Source: Numida meleagris
Taxonomy: Eukaryota > Chordata > Aves > Galliformes > Numididae
Reading direction: 5' to 3'
DNA length: 64,000 nucleotides
NCBI RefSeq assembly: GCF_002078875.1
Contig: NC_034414.1
Location: 16,337,428 to 16,401,427, forward strand
The notes under the pieces are model-generated. The model was not told the DNA's origin. It saw only the letters and a program-made list of their open reading frames with translations, and did no database searches. The translations under genes and the position numbers were made by a program. This document shows, one piece after another, positions 1 through 17,354 of this stretch (positions are counted from its first letter, which is position 1; each line of letters starts with the position of its first letter).

Positions 1-2751
<2,751 letters not shown>

Positions 2752-2816
2752 TTAAAATTAAATTTAACTAAAATCAAGGAAGTTTAAAGATAACGGATAA
2801 AGAAAATGTGTTCCTT

Positions 2817-2838
2817 CCCACCCCCCCCACCCCCCCCC
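2817..2838 (-). repeat. C-rich tract (G-runs in the CHKA transcript) in intron 4
   Basis: The plus strand reads three C, A, eight C, A, then eight C. The CHKA pre-mRNA therefore carries two G8 runs and a G3 run separated by single U residues inside the 277-nt intron 4 (2693-2969), about 125-145 nt upstream of exon 5. G-quadruplex formation in the RNA is possible but inferred. Confidence 0.85.
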
Positions 2839-2968
2839 AAAGTAATTTAGGTTCATCAGATAACTAAGGAATGGTTTTTGAGTACTCTGTCATTCAGGAA
2901 GAATGTTCCAAACACCAAGTTTACAACAAGCCCTCTTGTTCATGTACTTTAAAGTAGCGTATAACTTA

Positions 2969-3813
<845 letters not shown>

Positions 3814-6800
3814 TTAGGTGGTGCCTCCAGGAAAGTTTAAAAAGTTTAGAATGGGGGAGGAAATAAGTACTATTTAGATACCATTGCATAGGCCAGGACA
3901 AAGGAAGACTGTGCAAAAACCAAACTATTCTCTCCTCCCTAAGCTGTGCGAACTCCGCAAATTTATCTCCTGAAGGAGCTTATCCTACTGAAATGCATAA
4001 CAGGAACTATGAATATTATTCTTAGTGATTTTAACACAATTTGGAGCGGTATCTCACGAAAGGATGGTTTAATCATGCAAGTGAATGAAGCGAGAGACAG
4101 AACTAAGCAGCTTTTCATTCGGAAGAATGAATAAGGGTTTGTTTCTACTAAGCACATTTTAGGTCTTCTCTTTTTCTTCTTTATTAAAAGGAGAGAATAC
4201 TTTAAACTCTCGCTAATTAGGGGGGCAAGGGTGAATAAGCATTATTCCTTCATTGCGTCCAAGCATACCTCAGCTTTCAAGAGGTTTTCTTTACATTAGT
4301 AAATTCATCCCATAAGAATCATAGGCCAGGCAGTTTTTTTTTTATATGAAGGTTTTAAAATTAATAGAAATATGAAGTACGTTTCAAAAATACAGTTAAA
4401 GTCACTGAAGTATAGCTTTCTTGATAGGTAAGATTATTTCTAACACTGAAGCCATAAAATAAATCTCTACATCTAGCAATTATGTCATCAGGAATCCAGG
4501 TGTACTTACATTCTAGAGGTTTATTAACTCTGCTGATATTTGAGCAGCTCACCTCAAAACCCAAGCCATGATACTAACAAGCCTAAGTAGTAAGAGCACA
4601 AAACCAGGAAAGCTCTCAGGTATTTTGGACTACAGAGCCTTTTGTATGACTATATTCACTGCAGTCTCAGATAGCAGTGAACCTTTTTTACTCAAGTTCT
4701 ACTCTTAAGCAAGCTTCGAGCAGTTTCACTGCTATTTTTTTTTTAATTACTGTCCTATATCTTGTTGTACTGATACACTCTCAAGAAAGTATCGTATTTC
4801 ACTTTGAAGTGCAGCAAAGACTTATAACCACATGCTGAAGCATTAACTTCAACAAAAAGTGAAGAGGCCATCAAGGAAATCAATTGAGAGTTTCAGATGA
4901 CTTGCATACAAATGCAGTAAATCCATGCTCTCCACTATTTTTCCATCTCAGCTGAGGCAGAACTAATGCATCAAAAAGATATATATGTATCATTATATAT
5001 TTATCATTCTACATGTACTCAGCTCCATAGATGTGAACTTTCCAGTTCAGTTCTAAAGCCTAACACCAAGCACCAAAAAGCAAATTAGATATAGGTTACT
5101 AAATGTCCACTCCAATTCCAATAGATACTGAACTTGTGTGTTGCTGGTACAACACCTGGGTGTTTTAAGAGCTTCATCACAGCAATTCTGTTGATTGTAC
5201 CCACTAAGATGTTTGCTTCTTGATTTCAGCTCTTACTAAAAGAGAATTCATGATACTAGGATAACAGCAAGTGCCAAAGAAAAAGAATGATCTTATACCG
5301 GATCAAATTTCTCAATTCTTCTTGATCTGAGAAGATATCCTATAAATCCCCATTCCCGTCATCCACTTTCTGCAAGAGAATTATGCTTTTCCCCCCCTGA
5401 ATTCAAGCTTAAGTATTCCTTGAACCCACCTAACTTTATCCCACCGCTTTATCCTAAGAAAAGTCAAAGAAACGTTGCTATCCATCAACAAAAATAAGCT
5501 CCAGAACAGATGACAATCCTCATGTTTTTCTATAGTCCTTTACTCACAGATCAAAACCTCAAATCATACTTTAATAAAAGAGTATAAAAGGGGCATGTTT
5601 TTCCACACATCCTATGTCTGATCTTCAATAAGATGTCCCTTAGCGCATCAGGAGTGGCAACCAGAGAGATTTCCATTTACCATTTCGGTTACTTCTGCCA
5701 TGGGTCTGCCTAATCCTAGTTATCTACAACACTTGAAAATTGAGAACATTAAAATAATTCACAACTATATGCTTGCAAGTTTCTAAACGTTGTTTCAGCA
5801 CTATTAATAAGAATGGCTGCACGCCTCCATGAAAGATCCGTCTCAAGACAGAAATATAGGTGAATGTTACCCAAAAGCAGCAGTAGGAGAACATTTGAGT
5901 TTGAATGCTCTTGGACCCGGCACTTAGAAGACAAAGGTTTAAATGAGCAGTAAAAGAATTCCTTCTACAATAAGACCAGTCACTTGAGAACAAGGGCAGT
6001 TCCAGTAACTTAACTGAAATTTCAACAAGACTTCAAAAGTAGACATTCAAAAACAAACATTTTAAGAAGAGTTTAAGGTGTGTTGAGTTCTACTCCCCAG
6101 AAAAACGCTTGAGCCATTTCAGATTCTCAGAAGACAAAAACAATACAACCAGAAAAAAGCAGCACTCAAACTTGAGTAATACGTTCTTCTCCTTAATCAC
6201 TGCCAAAACCATTACAGAACTGAAAAATGACAGTACAAATGATAACGCGTAAGAAGCAAACCATCTGGCTAACAAGCTGCAGTGTTACCCTTAGGAGAAA
6301 TATTGCCAAGGTAGAAACCTAAGCTACCAAATTCTGTTCAGATGACTATAAAAACTGCACTCTGCCAGACATTATGCTGGATGAGCAGAAATGCTTCCAA
6401 ACACAAGCAGTGTAAAGTTTGCAGAATCCAGATGATCCAAGCACAATGCTAATCAAACCCACTCTGTGTTCAAAAGGAACTCCCCAGCTCCATGTACTTC
6501 CCTCAGAAGAATTAAGTTTGATTTATTATAGAGTAGGAATTAGGTAGAGTGCTGATCCTCCTCTCGCACAGAAAGAAGAGTCCTGCTTCAGTAATTACAC
6601 GGGCAAGAACTGGTACAAAACCACCTACATTGAATTTGGAGTGTTTCATGTTAATGTAGAATACTTCAGTCTTTCCATGCTATGCACAGACGCTCACATC
6701 ATCGTATCATTTTTTATGAGCAAATAGATGCGTCTTCTTCCTTACTCTTCACAGTTTCTAACAACACAGCCCAGGCACTGCTTCAGAACAAGCAGACTCA

Positions 6801-8320
6801 CGACATTTCCCTATTTCTAAAATTCTGTTAAGTAAGCAAATTTAATTACTTACTTGCAAGTCATTTTCCTTTTGAGACTGTTCTGATTCTCCTTTATTAC
6901 AGGACCTCTATGAATGAGAAAAAGCAAACACAATGAGAAGATGAAATTTAACATGATTAACCTGCAACCACCAGAACAAAGGGAGTAGAAGCGCCAGCTA
7001 CAGTTAACTAGATGTCTCAACAGTGTCTTGGTCTGTGACAACTACAGCACTAGCATCCACCTGACCTCTGACCACAATATTATTTCACCAATTCCAAAAC
7101 CTTTCAAAAGGATGTGCCACTGAGACCAAGCCACTCCTGTAAATAGCCCAGGAGATGGGTTTCAGGTATTTTTGTTTCCCAGTATTTCAGAACTGCATCT
7201 CAATGTATCACAAGCTTAAATATATGATTTTAATTAAGAGACAATCGAGTCCCTCTGAATGACATCTGGGATGATATTCTTCTTGCAGCTAAAACACTTA
7301 AGAGAGAAACTACCTAAATTACAAGAAAGCCTTTGAAGGACTATTGGTAAAGCTCACAAAGCACTTGTAATTACCTAAATTTAATTTTTTTTCCCTAAAT
7401 TCTTGTGGCTACAATTTCCTTACTTATCCTATACTGTCCAGGATGTTAAGTGCACGTACCACTGGGTATGCAAATCCAGGATTTTTCTTCAAATGAAATG
7501 CCCATGTGAGCTAAAGACGTATCAGCAAGAACTGCAGTATACAAGCAAAACTTTAACCAATGCCACGCATCGCAGATTGTGCTAGGCTTGTTGACTGTCA
7601 TTATAAAGCAGCTCCAGAGCATCAAATCATACGCTCAGCAACCCAACCTTCAATGGCACATGCTTTTAATAGAGCCACACACTTAAAACTCAAGATGTAA
7701 TAAGAGCCTTGTCCTTTAAAGGTCTGAAGGTAAGGAGAAGAGAAAGCAAATATTTGCTTAGATTTAGCGATAGTTTGTGGCTGCTACTTTATGTTGCAAT
7801 TCCAAAGACTGTTTAAACCAGACTGAGGTTAGAGGCCCATGAAGGCAGCCTGCATCTCCACCCTCTGAATAAAACATGTGATTCACAGAACCGTGTGCAT
7901 ACCTTTCTGTTCCAACGTTCTAACATGTCCAAAATGGGTGGAAATACGAACTTAACAGAATACAGTTAAGCAACACCAGCTGTCTTCAGTACAATACAAC
8001 AAGCTAACCACTTACACAAGCTAAGCAGTTACATTATTTCAGAAGCTATAGAAGAAGTATAGTTAACATGAATCCATGGTCTTTCAGCAAGTACTTCCCA
8101 TTCCACTAGGATACTAAGCTTAAAACAAGACAATATGAAGACTACTATTAGTTAATATTCCTTTCAAGGAAATTAATAAAGTCAAAGCACATTCATTAAA
8201 AGCTAAACATGTAACTACACAATAGCATTATAGTAATTTACAGAGAGCTTCTCTGAACAAGCATGTCCTACATCAATACCACTATTGCATCTTACAGATT
8301 TTTCTTGAACAGTCAGAAAG

Positions 8321-8500
8321 TTACTCACCATCCAGGAGTCTTTCCTGATTAATGGTGCTCTCAGAATGGTTCAGTTCATCAGAAGGTAAGCAGATTAGGC
8401 TTTCCCCTAGAACCTGAACTGGCGCCCGCTTTACAGAAGGCATGTGTAAAGAGCTAGCCAGTTCTAAGGAGTCCACCTCAAATTAGCGTCGGAGATATCC
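8321..8500 (-). other. Unassigned exon-like open frame in CHKA intron 2
   Basis: On the minus strand a frame opens after a TAA and runs about 57 codons. It reads FEVDSLELASSLHMPSVKRA, then PVQVLGESLICLPSDELNHS, then ESTINQERLLDGE and a stop. The stop is formed inside a consensus splice donor: GGATG/GTGAGTAA at 8329/8328. A candidate internal start (ATG at 8443-8441) gives a 40-residue peptide. Just upstream (about 8521-8620) a frame reading AAEVSFSDDSAVTSLTVSF ends in TAA. I do not recognise a family. It could be a decayed gene or retroposed fragment, a lineage-specific alternative exon, or chance. If spliced at this donor it would leave phase 1, which does not fit CHKA exon 3 (phase 0). Confidence 0.3.
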
Positions 8501-8804
8501 TAATGGCATCTACTGTGCCATTAGAAGGAGACAGTTAGGGATGTTACCGCAGAGTCATCAGAAAAGGAGACTTCTGCGGCACCCCTTCCTCTTTTCTGTT
8601 CCCTCAGCATAGAGCATTAGTGGCCAGGGGAGAATGAATACACAGGAATTCGTAAATAACTTGTAGATAGGAATGGGAGCTTGGAGAGGATCAGTCTTCA
8701 CAAGTGGCCACGTCCTCAGCCTAGAATTAGCAAAGTCTCCAGTACATGCAGTCAGTGTGAATGAAGTAAAGCGGGATGCAATTTTATGCAACAGAAATTT
8801 AAGA

Positions 8805-8827
8805 GTTAAACTCTTTAAGAGTTTAAC
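8805..8827. repeat. Perfect short inverted repeat
   Basis: GTTAAACTCT and AGAGTTTAAC flank three bases (TTA). The arms are 10 bp and perfectly complementary. Confidence 0.85.
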
Positions 8828-9561
8828 AGATGTTCAAGCGCTAGGATTTGATTTTCTCTGCACAATCATCTATGAGAAAAGTGGATCCAAGCCAAACATC
8901 TCAAATCATGAGATACCATCACGTAGATATTTATCTACATAACCAGCTCATGCTCCTGGCTCAAACAATCAAAACTTCAGGTGTTTTTTTATTTTTGAAC
9001 TCCACTTGCACACTCCAACTTATGTCCAGTTCTGGGAGCTATTTACTTCTATAGCAATGAGGAGATTTTATTTACTCAAATAAGAGAATGATTAAATAAC
9101 TCCTAGAGGTTTTTAATCAGTCTCTCTGAACAGAAATATCAACTAAGAATGGGCATGTGCTCTACATCTTTGAGAACAAACTATTTAAATACTTGTTCAG
9201 TGGATGTTACTGTGAGAAGGCTTATTCTCAAAGCAAATTAAGAAATCTCACTGGATTTTAGTTAGAGAGGACAAATGAATGCACAAAAACAAAAAAAAAG
9301 TTCTTTATAGTCTACTTTGAGATTCACCGATCATGTAAATTAATTAAAGGCAGTACATATCAGGTACGAGATCAAAGTCCTAAAGGGGAGACATTCCGCA
9401 TTATCTGTGATTAGAAGACAACCAGACTGTGTTTACACACCTGGCAGTTGGATACAGAGAACGGAGTTCTTCCAGCATTGTCTCCCTAACTCCCCGTATT
9501 TATTACTGTTGTGATTAGAAGACAAATCCTATTTAAAAAGAAGCTTGACAGAAGAAGAGAG

Positions 9562-9593
9562 AATTGCTCCCTCTGTGTAGAGAGGGAGCAATT
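9562..9593. repeat. 13-bp perfect hairpin in CHKA intron 2
   Basis: AATTGCTCCCTCT is followed by the six-base loop GTGTAG and its exact reverse complement AGAGGGAGCAATT. Pairing beyond the 13 bp is weak, so it is short for a microRNA precursor. Confidence 0.9.
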
Positions 9594-12500
9594 TGCACAT
9601 TTTTTTCCAAAGTAACTGCTCTCTCTGCCTGCAAATGTAAAACTTACAAGTTAACTCCTCTTTTCTGCATATATTCAGCTTTAGTTGTTTTCAAGTTGGT
9701 CTAAATCAAAGAGTCGCAGTATTTTCAGATCCCAAGAAATTACAATACTACAATGAACTGATTGAGAAGTTACAGAAGTGAGGGAAGCTTTTTCTAATTC
9801 TAGAAGCTGGCAGAAGACATTTATTTGAACAGGGTGGGAACACAAACAGTTTTAGATTCAGCAGTGACTATTTCTGCTCCTGAGAACCTCTCTGCCTTTC
9901 ATCACTGATCCCTGCTAGGCCTGGAGAAACGGACTAATTAGCTGAAATCCTAGGATCTAGCATGTGTAGGACTTGAACTGGGAATTCTTGTTCAAAAGCC
10001 ACAAAGACTTCTCTAATCCTCTTCATTTCAAGTTACCATTCTCTTATGAGGGAGCAGAGGAAAGGAAGGGGCAATATTTTGATATTTTGTTATTGCTCTA
10101 AATATTCAGATGCACAGACAGTAGCTGGTGCTACTTAAGCCTTATTTTTTAAACATTGACATCCAGTACTAAAGAAAATGAAAGCTGTAGAGAACGCTCC
10201 AACTTCAGAGATCTCATACTATACCGTGAATCGTGTCTGTCACCTGGAAACCAGAGTGCTCTAGGCACGATCGCATGGGCAAGCCTGCAGCAGAGAACAC
10301 ATGCATATACAACTAAAGTGGTACATTACCCCCAGAATACCCTTAACTCCACCCAACACAAATATATCCCCGTAAGAGGTGTTTGGTTTCTTTCAAGCCG
10401 TCTGCCAGTGCCAGGGATTTGTAGTTACTCCATGCTACAAACAGACATGGACACCAACAACCACAGAAGACGTTGATAATTACAGTTACACAGCAGTCTG
10501 CATTTTATTTAGTTAAAAAAAAAAAAAGGCAGCAAGGCAGGTATGGAAAAGGATTTACCACAGAACTGTGGCAACCATTTATACTTATTCTGTGTCCGCT
10601 CACAAAGGAATTGAGAGACCAGAGATGAATATGAGGTATACTGGTTTGTTTTTCCTCATTTCTATTTAAGTTTTTCTTTTAGCTACTGCAAAGTAAAGGA
10701 GTCCCAGAGAAACAGAGTTCAAGGTTCTTTTGACATGCGTAAAAGAATGGGAATCAATCCCCATTTTACCTTTGATAGGTGAACTTTAAAGAAATTCACC
10801 TTAATTTGGGCTTTTTTGTTGACACTAGCATAAATTGAAATCCTATTGGTATTTCTAAGAGGTGGGAATTTTTATTTTTTTCTGAATTTAAGTAGAACCA
10901 CTACAGTGATCTGTATATGAAATCCAATCTCGAGGTCTGAACATTAAATGGCATTGCGGAGAACTTTTTGTTTTAGTTGTTGTAACTGAATTTAGCCAAC
11001 AGTTAAAGTCATTTTGCAATGAGGAAGTTGTATTTTCAATGCTCCCCTTTAAATTTAGCTACTAAGCTGGAGCAAGAATAAAAGAAGCAGAGTAAGACAT
11101 TTCCCTTTTTCCAATGTGTGACATATCTGCATTGTGCCTCAAACATTTGAGTTTTAATGTGGTTAGTACTTTAACCTGTCACAAGCACAAATTCTTGTCT
11201 TAAAAAAAAGTTCTGCTCAAGGATACACTCAAGAGAAGTCCTTGATTTTTCAATATCCATGCCAGTGCGACCATTGGTAATAATGGCCAAGTTCCATTCA
11301 TCTCCCCCCAACTCCCCCCAAAACATTCATGCACACAAAAAAAATTGGCTTTAACATATCAGTTATGACAGAGGAAGGCACAAAGCCCTCCTTGCGTGGC
11401 AGCTTTAGCCAACTGGCATGGTTTATATTGGATGAGTTTCATGTACTGACATTTGTGTCTTCCAAGATTCATAATAAGCAAACTGGGGCTATTTTCAAAC
11501 TGCAAAAAAAGGTTCCTTTAAAAGGTGGCTCGAAGAAAATTACAGTGTCAGTATTATTCACTCAAGTTAGTATGGATTATCTACTTTTCACTTCTACCCT
11601 CTTCAAAAATTTTACTTTATTTGTCAGCCATACCTGTATCAATTTGGTGCAGATTGCTACAGATCTACAGTATATACAGTGACAAATAAAAGAAGCTGAT
11701 ATCACTGCTTTGTGCTCCAATTGCAACAGAAAACAAGATGGGCAAGAGTTGAAACATACTACAATGACTCAAAAAGCAAGCGGTAAGTGCTAATACCCAG
11801 TGTCACTTAAAGAGAAGTCACCGAGAATGAAGTCTTGATTTTAGTATTAAGGTCTCAAAACTCAACTTCAGCGGTGTCCCTTATTTGCTACAGGGCTTTA
11901 AACTCAAGTGATGTAATTAAAAAAAATTAAGGATCGCTCCCTCATGACAAGAGGCTTGTCATAAGATTCTGCTTAAGCCACGCTGAAATTCATAAGAATC
12001 TTAAGTTAGGTTTTCGAAATACCCCAATAAAACAGTTTGCTTATATTTTAACTTGCATTTAAGGTATAGGGGCTGGAAGAGACAAATGTTTGTTGACAAA
12101 AATTGTGAACCTCAATGCAATCTGAAAGTTTTACCTTGGGACTTTTTCTGCTTACTTAACCTTTAGTGAACTGCACCAACAAGAGCAGTCATTTCACTGC
12201 CACTATGGAAATAAAGGAAGTTAGACATCTCAAAAGATCCTTCAACACCAAGAGCAGAAAGGTTAGAAAGTTACGAACACACTTTCAATTTTCAAACCAA
12301 ATTAGTTCTCTGATTTAGAGCCCCCAATTTCTTTGATTTCTTCAGCAAAAAGGGGCACAGAAAAGACAAGTTAAGAAAAACTCTGAGGGAAGAGAAGGGC
12401 AACCAAACACTAGAGTCTACTTTCCCTTTATCAAAGAAAAATGGGTGGTGGGGGGAAAGGCGACATTTCTTCACAGCTCTTGGGCAACAGAAGTTCTATC

Positions 12501-13961
12501 GCTACATTAAGTTTTATAGCCCATGTTCCTACTGAAGACTTCTACATATCAAGTCAGCACTGCATTAAAGCCATTAATAATTATGAAAAAAAATCATAAC
12601 ATCAACTCTAGTGACTTCAGAAACAGTTTCTCCAAGTTGTTTTTTTTTTCCACTTTCCTTTTGGTTTCTTTTAAGCCAAAGTACAGATTATTTAAGTTGG
12701 AATTAATCAACTTTTGCACACTTCTTGTTTATCAGTTTAACTTTCCCAACACACAGACAGTGGTGTAGCCAAATGCTCCATGCTATTTCATATCACTGGA
12801 ATCTTTTACGTTATTTCTGGTAAAGTCTGCATCTCACATTACATAAAAACACTTTAAAGCCAGTTAAGTGACAGTATCCAATGAGTTTTTTGATAGTAAG
12901 CTTGGTCAAAGCATTAGATGCAGGAAGAATGGACCAAAATTTCAAGAACAGTCAATCTCCTGCAGATATTGGATCAGTTTTTCAAGGCAAGTGACTATTA
13001 GAAAATATCACAAATTAATAGATAACGAAGCCAGATCCTCTATGTCAAATAGAAACGATTGTCAACATTCAAATGTAATTTTATGAAGCTGCCATTTTTC
13101 ATAAGGCTAAACACTTATGGTGATTTACTGCAGTGTAATCACATGTCTAGCACAGATGGATAAGACAAGATCTGCCGTATAGTCCTATAGTCTGTATTAA
13201 AAAATTAAAAATTAAAAGTCTGTTAAAGCCTGTAAGCTTTAGAAGAGATCTTTACATAATTTTCTTACAATTTGAAACAGATTTGCCAACCACTTCTCTT
13301 AAGGTTTGACAAATTAAAATGCTATTTACTCTTTACTATTTTTACTGACAAAAAAAAAGGAACAGTACAAGAGTTTGATGAACATCTTGTAAAGCTTTTA
13401 TGCCAGCTATGGGGCACGTCAAACACTTAGGAAAATGTATTTTGGAATGAGATGGCTATATGGTATTGATGTTTGTGCATCATTTTTATTATAACACTAC
13501 AGATCAAGTCCTCCAGTAGCACAGTTACCCATGAGGTCTCTAATAAAATGCTTGAGCATTGTGTCAGTTAAGTTTGACAAAAACTTTAATCTCAGTTGTA
13601 AGTCCTACCAAGGTTAAAATTAAATGGTTTAGTCCTCTGCAATCTCGCTAGTTGTGCCAGTCCTACATCACTGTACAGAAGCAGATTTTAATAATATTTC
13701 TACAACACCACAGTCCAAACTTAACACCATAAACAAAGCATTACTGATCACACGGACAGCAAATGAGTCTTCAGCTGATAGACGCCAGCCAGGATCTGTG
13801 TAGAAAGGAGTGTAAGTTCTAGACAACAACAAACTACAAAGAGAACTGTCTTAAGCTAACCATCTACCCCACTGCTGCTAAAACGCATTCCCAAACAGGT
13901 AAAACAGCACACTTGCAGTGTGTCACAGATGAAGATCTCCAAACATATCTCAATTAAGCTA

Positions 13962-14162
<201 letters not shown>

Positions 14163-14984
14163 TCACTTGCTATGAAACAGAGACACACTGATACACCTTC
14201 TACTATGAATGACTGAATAACATGAATAACACTTCTCCAACACTACCCATAGCTCACAAAGCTTCAGGGAAAAAAAAAAAAAGGTAGCTTTGTGCCTCTT
14301 AATGTATAGCTCACCATAAAGATTTACAGATACAAATTACAGCTTGAGCTACCAACCACTGAAATGCCATACTCAACTAAGATGCAGGCTTGTGTAAATA
14401 TAAATATTTTCAAGACTTGGAGATGCTGAAGTCTCGTCAGATAAACTTTTTGTACTAGAAAGATGATGGTGGGATAAGCTCAACACCATGCAGTGAGTAA
14501 GTTTGGATTAAGAGCCGGTTATCACTGGGATAGCAGCTACAACAATTAGCTAGAAAGTTTAAAGCTGACTATCTGCAGTGCAGCACCACTGATGAAAGCC
14601 ATACTTACACTATCATTCCTGGAGACTCAATTTAAGTAGAACCAAATTTTACAAAGAAAGCAGTTCTTTATTTTAAAGAAACTACTCAAGCATTTGCTAG
14701 GACTAAGATCACTCTCAATCTTACCAGCTAAGACACAAACTGGGGAGATCTGCACTTCAGTCATCCCAGGGTTACATACAAGTATGCTGACTTTTTGTGT
14801 ACTCAGGAAAAGTGACAGCACCTTTGCGTTTTACAGGCCAGATACCAGATGAAAGCAGTACTTCTCAGTTTCTGGCAGTCAAACATTAAGAACAGCCTAC
14901 TCAATCTGCGTTTTCCTTACTACGTTGTCTTTTTGCGTTATTTTCATCGCTCTCAGTATGTTCAGTAAGAAAATTTCTGCAACA

Positions 14985-15035
14985 TCATAGAATATTCTGA
15001 GCTGGAAGGGACCCATGTTACTACTTCCTCTTACA
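14985..15035 (-). mobile_element. CR1 LINE 3'-end fragment
   Basis: The sequence ATCATAGAATATTCTGAGCT followed by GGAAGGGACCCAT matches the well-known reverse-complement 3' terminus of avian CR1 non-LTR retroposons (usually CATAGAATATTCTGAGTTGG then AAGGGACCCA). Similarity fades after about 35-50 bp, so this is a short 5'-truncated relic, oriented with CR1 sense on the minus strand. It has no coding capacity. CR1 is characteristic of birds and other reptiles. Confidence 0.75.
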
Positions 15036-17310
15036 GCAGATGAAAAAGTACCGAAACTTCTGGTTTACTGCCAGAATAGAAATGCAAATCAGCTCTACCA
15101 AAAAAAACACCCTTGCCTATCTCACCATTAATAACACCTTTCAAAAACGGATACAATCCAAAGGTAGCAGCTAACAAAAGAGATGAGGAAGCACAGACGT
15201 AAAAGCTTGGTAATTTTTACCTGCATGTCATGCTACCTCTTCACCTTTTATTGAAGTAACTCTAGTATCTACATAGTAGTACCTGTGTTGTAGTTTGCAA
15301 TGCCGTTGCAATGCCGTTCTCCCTATCATCCAAAGCACTGAAGTACAGGTATTTAAGGATACCCCACAGTGAGCTCTGATTCCAGGAATCCTCAGCAGAT
15401 CCAAAATGCAGTGAATAAATTACAGTTCTTAGTCCCCATCTGATACTCACCTTAATACTTTTTCTAATAATTTTCTGGGTTACCTTACAATCTCTCTGGG
15501 AAGTAAGACAGACTTTTTGGAGTCAGCTACCAGGGAAGGAGATGAGTTGGTATGTATCTACTGGGAGATGATTGACAGAAGAGGGGCTGGACTACAGAAT
15601 GAGAGCCAACAATTGAGAAGGAAAAAAACTGAGAAAAGAGGGTAAAACAGCAGCTGCACAATATGCTCAAGAAAGCAGACAGAAGAGAACCAGGTGGCTT
15701 GGCAGGCATTCAAAAAAGGATGTTTAGGGAAATGATATGAAGTAACTTTGAGCCATGAGGGTGAATAGGTAGGAAAGCCAGGCAGATGGAAAGGGTATCA
15801 AATGAAGATCAGAACCCAACCATTCAGAGGCAATCAGAACGTTGGTTAGTTATACCAACTACATTTTCTGGCTTCACTGAAACTGTGCTAGACAGTTTTT
15901 TGAAAGATTTTCTCGACCTTTAATGAAAACATTGCTATTTAAATAGGAGAAATAAACACATAGAAACTAATTTCATAAAATCTACTGGAGAAGAGCTAAA
16001 CAAATTCTGCCGGAACACTCATGTTACTTAAACATACTCTGCCTGCATACAGTGCATCAAAGTCCAGAAATCCTTCTCTTGGACCCCCTCCAGATAAACA
16101 ATGGCAGCATCCTACTCCGGCTGAACTCCATTCAACAAGTCTCACCAGCTTTATGCGCTCCAGAACTTAACAGTTACCTCTAATCAAGTAAATTAAAACG
16201 AGGGTAACAAAAGGTAGCCTACTTCAAATTACTGAAGGGTAAGCCCTTCCAAAAGGGTCACCTATTTGCAAAGCCATCCACAACTTCCCCAAAACCACAG
16301 CCGCAGCAGTTAGGTGTGCTTGTACCTGCATTCTGATTGGCTACGAGTCTTTCCTTGCTCTCAAACAAAGAAGCACAGACCTCTCATCTTATGACGCCGT
16401 ATTTAACTGATATTCACAGGCTTGATTTGCACTACTGCATCAAAATGGAAATAGTGACCAGAAAAGGCACGCTGCTCAGGTTTTACAAAACCAGAATCAG
16501 CAAGCCAACATGGAGGTGCGCTCTCCTTAGATAAAAGAGGTAAAAAAAACTTTTGCCAAAACACCAATCCCCACGATTTAACTCATTCTGAAGCGTCAGC
16601 CCATCCTCAGTTCCTCCCAGCCAGAAGATACCAAGCAACTTTTCAAGGGGATCTCAGAGGGGAGGATTCCAAGAAATATCGGAATAACTGTGCTAAACCC
16701 TAAGGCTTTAGAAATAAAGTGCTTACAGCCAGCAGGGCAGACTAACAAGGATGAAAGCAGAATCAAGCAATGGGGATTGCAGAAACATCAGTCTAGTCAA
16801 TCGCTGAGGAACACTACCAGTTTCCTGGAAATTCTCGCCCTTTGTTAACTCATTATGACCACTGTCAAGCGAGGACTAAAAATACACAGGCCTTCTGTGC
16901 TGGATGTCAGCAAATTACTTAGTTTTTAAACCCATTTAACAGTATAAGCCAATCACACTCACTTTGCTCTATCAGAGACTGCCATGATCTTTCAAATATG
17001 ATGGACAGTAGCTTGGCAACTTCATCCACCAGTTCCCTCAGAACCCGCAAGTGGATCTCACTGGGTTCCATGGACTGTTGCACCTTCAAGCTCTCCAGGT
17101 GGCTGGTTGACCTTCGTCAACTGTCTATACTTTGTTATTGCTAACTAGGGGATTTACACGTATTTCTTATACCAAGAAAAACATGCATAAGCACTAGGAA
17201 AGCAAACTCGGAAGGAATAATAAGTAGAGCTGTCCTCTGAAACTACAAGTGAGACCACCTTGCGTCTAGTAGAACGACAGAGCACCAGGACACCGAACAA
17301 GGAGCCCACT

Positions 17311-17312
<2 letters not shown>

Positions 17313-17353
<41 letters not shown>
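17313..17353. repeat. (CA)20 microsatellite
   Basis: About 20 uninterrupted CA units on the plus strand, hence (UG)20 in CHKA pre-mRNA, about 405-445 nt downstream of the exon 1 donor. Confidence 0.98.

Positions 17354-17354
<1 letters not shown>

Noticed and set aside
8420..8428. TGGCGCCCG resembling the start of a retroviral tRNA-Lys primer binding site
   Set aside because: The match stops after nine bases, there is no CA-ended LTR just before it, and no retroviral coding sequence nearby.
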